A stretch of DNA of 26,950 nucleotides from the NCBI GenBank assembly GCA_038247115.1, contig JBBRVG010000060.1, positions 1-26,950 of the forward strand. Reading direction: 5' to 3'. A model generated the notes under the pieces. That model was not told the origin of the DNA, made no database searches, and saw only the letters and a list, made by a program, of their open reading frames with translations. Origin of the DNA: Pseudaeromonas sp038247115. Lineage in GTDB: Bacteria; Pseudomonadota; Gammaproteobacteria; Enterobacterales; Aeromonadaceae. Below are positions 22,222 to 26,950 of the stretch, piece by piece. A program made the position numbers and the translations under genes. Position 1 is the first letter of the stretch. Every line of letters starts with the position of its first letter.

Positions 22222-22803
22222 TTAGGTCTGTTGGATGAGCCAGTGCTCCGCTTCCAGGCGATACAATAGCTCCAGCCCATCCTCTTCATCTATCTGCTCA
22301 CCAAACTGCTGGAAACCAAACGAACGGGCCAGGGCGGTGGAGGGTTGGTTATCGGGCGAAATAGAGAGAATAAAGCGTTCCACACCCTGCTGAATAGCAA
22401 ACCGTAACATGCTGCTCAAGGCCTCACGGGCTATCCCCTGCCGACGCCACTGCGGATATACCTCGTACCCCAGCTCGATGCCGTGGGTTCCCAGGGCGGC
22501 CAGATAATCGGGATCTGGCCGGGTATGAAAGCCGATATGTCCAATCATATCGCCACTGTCTCGGTGCACTATGGCTCTGAGCCCCCAGGGCAAATAGTCG
22601 GGATCTTGCTGCAAATCCTTGAGACGCATCGCCATCAGCCGCCATTGTGCAAACCAGGTATCCGGCAGTTGTCCATTCAGGTAATCGGCCGCGCTCTGTT
22701 GCTCAGCCAGCAGACAGAGGGTCAGAAAGTGGCTATCCAGTGGCCGTAGAATTAAACGTTCACTCTGTAAATCAAACGCCAGTTTATGTGGGGCCGTTGC
22801 CAT
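22222..22803 (-). CDS. GNAT acetyltransferase, RimJ/RimL-like
   Basis: A 193-residue GNAT protein. The ATG at 22801-22803 has AGGAG 8 bases upstream on the minus strand; the open frame continues to 22989 but without a good site. Features are LQSERLILRPLD at the N-terminus, the strand MIGHIGFH, the acetyl-CoA loop RRQGIAREAL, and ISPDNQPSTALARSFGFQQ. The N-terminal pattern (TERLxLRPL) is shared by RimJ/RimL-type enzymes, but the substrate is unknown. It is divergent from the YiiX-type gene and convergent with the retropepsin gene. Confidence 0.9.
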   Translation of the reverse strand: MATAPHKLAFDLQSERLILRPLDSHFLTLCLLAEQQSAADYLNGQLPDTWFAQWRLMAMRLKDLQQDPDYLPWGLRAIVHRDSGDMIGHIGFHTRPDPDYLAALGTHGIELGYEVYPQWRRQGIAREALSSMLRFAIQQGVERFILSISPDNQPSTALARSFGFQQFGEQIDEEDGLELLYRLEAEHWLIQQT

Positions 22804-22987
22804 CAAGGGTTCTCCTGCAGTACCTGTGGTCAGCATAACCAGAGCCGGATCGCCAGACCAGCTGGATGTGGAGATTACCAGCAAGGAATAGATGGCCCTC
22901 TTATACTTGTTATCAAGAGCTCTCCGCACCACAGCGCAACAAACGATCCCTGCTGTTGAGTCGGTGACGAGCGCAAAGGAGGTTGCC

Positions 22988-23800
22988 ATGGGACTGCTGG
23001 AGCGGATGGGGCATGCGTTGGCCAGCTATCTGGCCTCGCCACAGTCCCGGGATGGCAACCTGCCCACCCTGAGCCCGGAGCTGCTGGCTTCAACCCTGCG
23101 CAAGGGCGATGTGCTACTGATTGAGGGGACCAGCCGTTTTGGCGCTGCCATCAAGTATCTGACCCAATCCACCTGGTCTCATGCCTGTTTGTATATCGGT
23201 GATACCTTGCCCCATACACCGGGCAGAGAGCCCTTGGTATTGATCGAGGCCGATGTGTTGGCCGGAGTACGAGCTGTCCCTTTGAGCATGTATGCCCACG
23301 AGCATACCCGGATCTGCCGTCCGGTCGGGATCTCGGAGATGGAGATCAAGCAGCTGATCCAGTACACGGTGCAGCGGCTCGGTGACCATTATGATCTGAA
23401 AAATATTCTCGATTTGGCGCGTTATCTGATCCAGACCCCGCCGGTTCCCGTGCGCTGGCGGCGGCAACTGTTGGCCCTGGGCAGTGGCGATCCGACTCGG
23501 GCTATCTGCTCATCCCTGATTGCCCTGGCATTTCAGCACATCCAGTACCCGATCCTGCCCGAGGTGATCGTCGAGTCGAGCCAGGATCCCCAGTGTCGTC
23601 GCTGTCGACGGGAGCTGTTTCGTCTCCGTCATCACAGTTTGTATACTCCGCGGGATTTTGATCTTTCACCCTATTTTCAGGTGGTAAAGCCGACGCTGGA
23701 GCGCGGGTTCAATCCTCACTCTGTGCTTTGGCAGGAGGATTGGCTGCAGTTGAGTGATCAACGACAGCACACCATCATCGAGGTCAATCCCACCGATTAG
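22988..23800 (+). CDS. Permuted papain-like (YiiX/YebB-type) hydrolase
   Basis: A 270-residue protein of the NlpC/P60-superfamily branch with circularly permuted order. GDVLLIEG starts the domain (40-47), the catalytic His is H65 in WSHACLYIG, an acidic residue follows (E88 in IEAD), and the catalytic Cys is C174 in AICSSLIAL. In the standard order the Cys comes first. Members include YiiX, YebB and YaeF and are thought to be amidases or lipid/peptide hydrolases; the substrate here is unknown. No signal peptide is visible, although the first helix (LLERMGHALASYL) is amphipathic. AAAGGAGG 5 bases before the ATG at 22988 fixes the start. Confidence 0.88.
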   Translation: MGLLERMGHALASYLASPQSRDGNLPTLSPELLASTLRKGDVLLIEGTSRFGAAIKYLTQSTWSHACLYIGDTLPHTPGREPLVLIEADVLAGVRAVPLSMYAHEHTRICRPVGISEMEIKQLIQYTVQRLGDHYDLKNILDLARYLIQTPPVPVRWRRQLLALGSGDPTRAICSSLIALAFQHIQYPILPEVIVESSQDPQCRRCRRELFRLRHHSLYTPRDFDLSPYFQVVKPTLERGFNPHSVLWQEDWLQLSDQRQHTIIEVNPTD

Positions 23801-23828
23801 CTCCGCCACGCAACATTTGGTCCTGGTT

Positions 23829-24119
23829 TCAGGATTGCAGCAGGACCGTCAATTCGGGTGCCGTCATGGTCGGGGTAAATTCCAGGATCTGGTATTCAGC
23901 CGCCTTGGCTTGGGCGAAAGGATCCTCATGCAACAGTTGTTCGAGTTGAGAACGACTGGGCAGCGAGGCCAGAATGACACCGCCGGTTCTCGGCTCGCGA
24001 CGGCCGGAGAGCAGGAAGTGACCGGCATCATAATGGCGTTGCAAAAATTCACGATGGGCGGGGATCAAGGCATCGATCTCGGCCAGTGGCCGGACATAGG
24101 TGAGCAGGACGATAAACAT
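23829..24119 (-). CDS. YciI-like family protein (YCII domain)
   Basis: A 96-residue protein with the ferredoxin-like YCII fold. It begins MFIVLLTYVRP, has the conserved AHREFL (H22) and ends the domain with EDPF (D66) and YQILEFTP. H22 and D66 are the His-Asp pair thought to form the active site in this family. No reaction is firmly known for most members. AGGAG lies 5 bases upstream of the start. It diverges from the GNAT gene at 24254 and converges with the YiiX-type gene. Confidence 0.92.
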   Translation of the reverse strand: MFIVLLTYVRPLAEIDALIPAHREFLQRHYDAGHFLLSGRREPRTGGVILASLPSRSQLEQLLHEDPFAQAKAAEYQILEFTPTMTAPELTVLLQS

Positions 24120-24253
24120 GGCGTTCTCCTGAACAGGGGGGCGAATTCGTCTCTATGGGTATTTGACGCTCGTTGCGCTGCAGGATCAAGCTTGCTGGAT
24201 CCTGTCATCCAATCGATTAAGATGGGCCTTGGCCAGACGGGAGGGCAATAGGG

Positions 24254-24739
24254 ATGAGTGTCGAGATCAGACGAGTTAATTTTTCACAACCCGAGTCAGC
24301 GTATATTTTGGTGGAATTACTGGATGAATATGCCCGTGACCCCATGGGTGGCGGCCATGGTCTGGCACCCATGGTTAAAGCAGAATTAGCCTCCCGGCTG
24401 GCACAGGTGCCAGGGGCGGTCGGATTGGTAGCCTATGTCGCCGGTGAGGCGGCGGGGTTAGCCACTGCTTTTGCGGGTTTTTCGACCTTTGCGGCGCGGC
24501 CTTTGCTGAATATCCATGATCTGGCGGTGTTAGCCTCATTCCGGAACCAAGGTGTGGGTCAGGCATTGCTGGCGGAGTTGGAGTCTATCGCCCACGAGCG
24601 GGGCTGCTGCAAGCTGACGCTGGAGGTGTTGGGTAACAACCAGATAGCGCAAGGCGCCTATCGTAAATTTGGTTTTGCGCCCTACGCACTGGATGAGGCG
24701 GCCGGAGTGGCGCAATTCTGGCAAAAATGGCTGGCGTAA
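24254..24739 (+). CDS. GNAT acetyltransferase
   Basis: A 161-residue GNAT protein. It starts MSVEIRRVNFSQPESAYILVELLDEYARDPMGGG, with the acceptor strand LLNIHDLAVLASFRNQGVGQALL holding the acetyl-CoA loop RNQGVGQAL (about 97-105), and ends with GAYRKFGFAPY. The early segment LLDEYARDPMGGG is shared by a conserved proteobacterial subgroup whose substrate I cannot name. GGAGGG lies about 10 bases before the ATG. A small stem CAGGATC/GATCCTG (24181-24187, 24198-24204) is in the gap shared with the divergent YciI-like gene. Confidence 0.9.
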   Translation: MSVEIRRVNFSQPESAYILVELLDEYARDPMGGGHGLAPMVKAELASRLAQVPGAVGLVAYVAGEAAGLATAFAGFSTFAARPLLNIHDLAVLASFRNQGVGQALLAELESIAHERGCCKLTLEVLGNNQIAQGAYRKFGFAPYALDEAAGVAQFWQKWLA

Positions 24740-24808
24740 TCACTGGCCATCGAACACAGCAGCCGATGGCGCTGGAGCTGGAGCACTATCCATTAGCATG
24801 ATAAGGGC

Positions 24809-25201
24809 TCAGACTCCGGGATCCAGAAGCAGGGCGCGCCCATATTGATTGGGAACGAAGGCTAACAATTCTTCGGCGTGGCTGAAGCTCCAGCCACGGC
24901 TCTCGTGGGCTACCAGAACTTGCGCGCCGGTTTGCAAATTGACCGGTGCTGGATTGCCGGCCAGGGTGCGCACCAGTAACTGTTCACCGTTGCGAGCTTG
25001 CAGGCGTAAGAAAACCTGTTCACCTTTCTGCTCAATGTCCACCAACTGCAATTCGTGTTGTTCGCTCAGCAGGGTATGGGCATCGGCCAGATGACCAATC
25101 TGGCTGGTCAAGCCAATAGCCCCGCTTTCATCAGCCTCGGCCAGCAGCGGGACACCCGCTAGAGCCAGTCCAAGTACCAGATACTGCATGGTAGATTTCA
25201 T
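24809..25201 (-). CDS. Exported protein of unknown function (130 aa)
   Basis: The start at 25199-25201 gives a clean signal peptide (MKSTMQYLVLGLALAGVPLLAEA, cut before DES). An ATG three codons further upstream (25208-25210) is too close to AAGGG. The mature part of about 107 residues looks beta-rich, with alternating polar and hydrophobic stretches (ELQLVDIEQKGEQVFLRLQ, LLVRTLAG) and a C-terminal FVPNQYGRALLLDPGV. There is no cysteine, so it is not a lipoprotein. I do not recognise a family. It is probably periplasmic. It converges with the GNAT gene and lies back-to-back with the alpha-amylase control region. Confidence 0.75.
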   Translation of the reverse strand: MKSTMQYLVLGLALAGVPLLAEADESGAIGLTSQIGHLADAHTLLSEQHELQLVDIEQKGEQVFLRLQARNGEQLLVRTLAGNPAPVNLQTGAQVLVAHESRGWSFSHAEELLAFVPNQYGRALLLDPGV

Positions 25202-25704
25202 AGGATTCATTTCCCTTACAACCAGGATGGCCCACTGTAGGGAAAGCCTTAGCAACTGTCAGGCCTGAATGTGACAAGCCGTGGCCTGGATCACGTCAAA
25301 AACCGCGTCTTTTACATTTGAAAACCATTTCATTCACACAAATTACATTTATATCAATGAAGACGCTGACCGATTACATAAAAGGTGGATAATGACCGTC
25401 ATTGAGACCGGTTACACCCTTGCCTTCCTCTGTTGATTCGTCAGGTCTCTTGTTTTTTTATGATTTAAAATCATCAGCTTATCTTTATCCATTTCAAATC
25501 GCGCCATTGCGTGATTTTTTTCGCCATGACTCAGTAATTGGACGCCACGGGTATCAAATCTGCCTCGCTTCGCATCAATGAATTTGATGTCAGCAGACAG
25601 CTCATCTCTGCCGAAACGGAATGCACCAGAGATGAAGAACAGACGTTCGCAAAGAACGCACCAGGCATTCCACCTTGACGACACAACATGAAGGGAATAT
25701 CGCA
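25202..25704. other. 503-base AT-rich region upstream of the alpha-amylase gene
   Basis: No supported gene. An open frame on the minus strand (25412-25705) has no ribosome site and starts inside the amylase leader, so it is not called. The left half (25300-25400) is markedly AT-rich compared with the rest of the window. It holds TCACA near 25335 and TGTGA near 25270, but not at catabolite-activator spacing. A 15-base palindrome sits at 25460-25474. No clean -35/-10 pair could be fixed. Confidence 0.5.
25460..25474. promoter_or_regulatory. Perfect AT-rich palindrome in the amylase upstream region
   Basis: ATGATTT (25460-25466) and AAATCAT (25468-25474) around one A, next to a T-run (25453-25459). 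It resembles an operator for a dimeric regulator. The spacing is one base too long for FNR. The regulator is not identified. Confidence 0.35.
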
Positions 25705-26950
25705 ATGAAGAAACTGAAGTTCAGTGCCTTGACGCTGGGCGCAGCTGTAGCTCTGGCGTTGACCAGCAACGCGGCCAACGCGGGTGTCATGGTGCATCTG
25801 TTTCAATGGAAATTTAACGACATCGCCAATGAGTGTGAAACCGTACTAGGCCCCAAGGGCTTTGATGCGGTACAGATTACGCCGCCAGCCGAGCATAAAC
25901 GCGGTAGCCAAGTCTGGTGGAGTGTATATCAGCCCGTTAACTTGAAGAACTTCAATAGCTTTGGGGGTTCAGAAGCCGAGCTCAGAAGCATGATCACCCG
26001 CTGCAAGGCCGCAGGGGTCAAGATCTATGCGGATGCGGTATTTAACCAGTTTGCCAGCGGCACCGATACCGGAACGGGCGGTAGCAGCTATAACTCAGGT
26101 GCCTTCAATTATCCGCAGTTTGGTTACAACGACTTCCACCATAACGGTGACATCACCACCTATAGCTCAAGCAGTGTCGTCTGGAATGGTGCCCTGTATG
26201 GCATGCCCGATCTGAATACCGGCTCCTCCTATGTGCAGGATCAGGTAGCGACCTATATGAAAACCCTGTTGGATTGGGGCGTGGCGGGTTTCCGTGTCGA
26301 TGCGGCCAAACACATGGCACCATCGGATCTCAAAGCCATTCTGGATAAGGCGGGTAATCCCAAGGCTTATCTGGAGGTGATTGGTGCCGGGGGAGAGTCA
26401 GCTGATATCCAGCCGGGCAAATATACCTACATAGATACGGTCACCGAGTTCAAATACGGCAGTGACTTGGCGGCCAACTTCCGAGGTCAAATCAAAAACC
26501 TGAAAACGTTCGGTGAGAGCTGGGGCCTGCTGCCATCCAACAAGGCGTTTGTCTTTGTGGTGAACCATGACCGCGAGCGCGGCCATGGTGGTGGCGGCAT
26601 GATGACCTTCATGGAAGGGGCCCGTTATGATCTGGGCAACGTCTTCATGATGGCTTGGCCCTATGGTTGGAAGCAGGTGATGTCCGGTTACCGCTTCAAT
26701 GATATGAGCCAGTATGAGACCGACAAGGGCGCCCCGGCCAGCAAGCCGTGCAGCGACAGCCAATGGAACTGTGAGCAGCGCCGCCCCATGATCATGAACA
26801 TGGCCCTGTTTGATAATCGGACCCAGGGACAAGTGGTCACTAACTGGTGGGACAACGGCAATAACCAGATCGCCTTTGGTCGCGGCAGTAAGGGGTTTGT
26901 CGCCATCAACAACGAAGCTGGAAACCTGGTCGCTTCCCTGCAAACCGGAC
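25705..26950 (+). CDS. Secreted alpha-amylase, animal-type GH13 (partial, cut at right edge)
   Basis: An open frame from ATG 25705 (AAGGGA 8 bases upstream) to the window end, 415 residues without a stop. A signal peptide covers about 1-26 (…SNAANA^GVM). The enzyme cuts internal alpha-1,4 bonds of starch outside the cytoplasm. It belongs to the animal/Streptomyces/Pseudoalteromonas-like group, with nucleophile D199 (GFRVDAAKH), acid/base E224 (YLEVIG) and D289 (VVNHD). The late motif TNWWDNGNNQIAFGRG is also of this group. Of the chloride ligands known in this group, R197 and N287 are present, but the position of Arg/Lys337 is Q324 (YGWKQVMSG), which suggests chloride independence. Region I reads DAVFNQ, with Gln (Q115) where His is usual. 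The C-terminus lies outside the window. Confidence 0.95.
   Translation, partial: MKKLKFSALTLGAAVALALTSNAANAGVMVHLFQWKFNDIANECETVLGPKGFDAVQITPPAEHKRGSQVWWSVYQPVNLKNFNSFGGSEAELRSMITRCKAAGVKIYADAVFNQFASGTDTGTGGSSYNSGAFNYPQFGYNDFHHNGDITTYSSSSVVWNGALYGMPDLNTGSSYVQDQVATYMKTLLDWGVAGFRVDAAKHMAPSDLKAILDKAGNPKAYLEVIGAGGESADIQPGKYTYIDTVTEFKYGSDLAANFRGQIKNLKTFGESWGLLPSNKAFVFVVNHDRERGHGGGGMMTFMEGARYDLGNVFMMAWPYGWKQVMSGYRFNDMSQYETDKGAPASKPCSDSQWNCEQRRPMIMNMALFDNRTQGQVVTNWWDNGNNQIAFGRGSKGFVAINNEAGNLVASLQTG

Noticed and set aside
25412..25705. 97-codon minus-strand frame upstream of the amylase
   Set aside because: It begins at the amylase start codon region, lacks a ribosome site and a recognisable family, and crosses the palindrome and T-run.
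1..26950. CRISPR arrays, tRNAs, insertion sequences, prophage or defence genes
   Set aside because: No regularly spaced repeats, cloverleaf-like sequences, transposase or integrase motifs were recognised on reading both strands.

Overview
The window looks like chromosomal DNA of a gammaproteobacterium of the order Aeromonadales, most probably Aeromonas. Three things point there: the gpt-frsA-crl-proB-proA order shared with enterobacteria; pepD and dinB close beside it; and gene products (MalZ, DinB, PepD, Crl, ArfB, an AdeP-like permease, an animal-type alpha-amylase) that read as gammaproteobacterial homologues. The assignment rests on recalled protein families, not on a search. I see no tRNA, rRNA, CRISPR array, insertion sequence, integrase, prophage or defence gene.

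Layout. 1-2004: a low-complexity Ser/Thr-rich protein and a convergent secreted trypsin-like protease with a GlyGly-CTERM sorting tail. 2005-5958: a 430-base gap, a 45-residue entericidin-like lipoprotein, a large PAS-GGDEF diguanylate cyclase (AGDEF variant) and an AmiD-like amidase lipoprotein. 5959-9208: a two-CBS-domain protein, a DUF2541 periplasmic protein, malZ with its terminator, and a malZ/dinB divergent control region carrying MalT-like cores and a LexA box. 9209-12396: dinB, an unknown Gln-rich envelope protein, and pepD with a strong terminator. 12397-14842: a long leader with two AAACGTTT (PurR-like) sites, an adenine-type NCS2 permease, and gpt followed by a terminator. 14898-19184: frsA, crl, then proB-proA with its own promoter and terminator. 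19199-22803: a zinc-ribbon protein, a two-TM miniprotein, arfB with two GNAT genes, a secreted retropepsin-like protein and a third GNAT. 22988-25201: a permuted papain-like (YiiX-type) enzyme, a YciI-like protein, a fourth GNAT and an unknown exported protein. 25705-26950: an alpha-amylase gene cut by the right edge.

How the genes fit together. Purine uptake and salvage (permease plus XGPRT) sit side by side, probably under purine control. ProB and ProA are the first two steps of proline synthesis. Crl and FrsA connect to stationary-phase and fermentation control. MalZ (cytoplasmic) and the alpha-amylase (exported) act on the same alpha-glucan pathway but are about 17 kb apart. ArfB rescues stalled ribosomes and is followed closely by a RimL-like acetyltransferase. 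Most of the window is ordinary housekeeping. The less usual material is regulatory (the dinB LexA box that fills the leader, the proB promoter inside an inverted repeat, the PurR-like pair) and small or unknown proteins. I found no convincing new multi-gene system.
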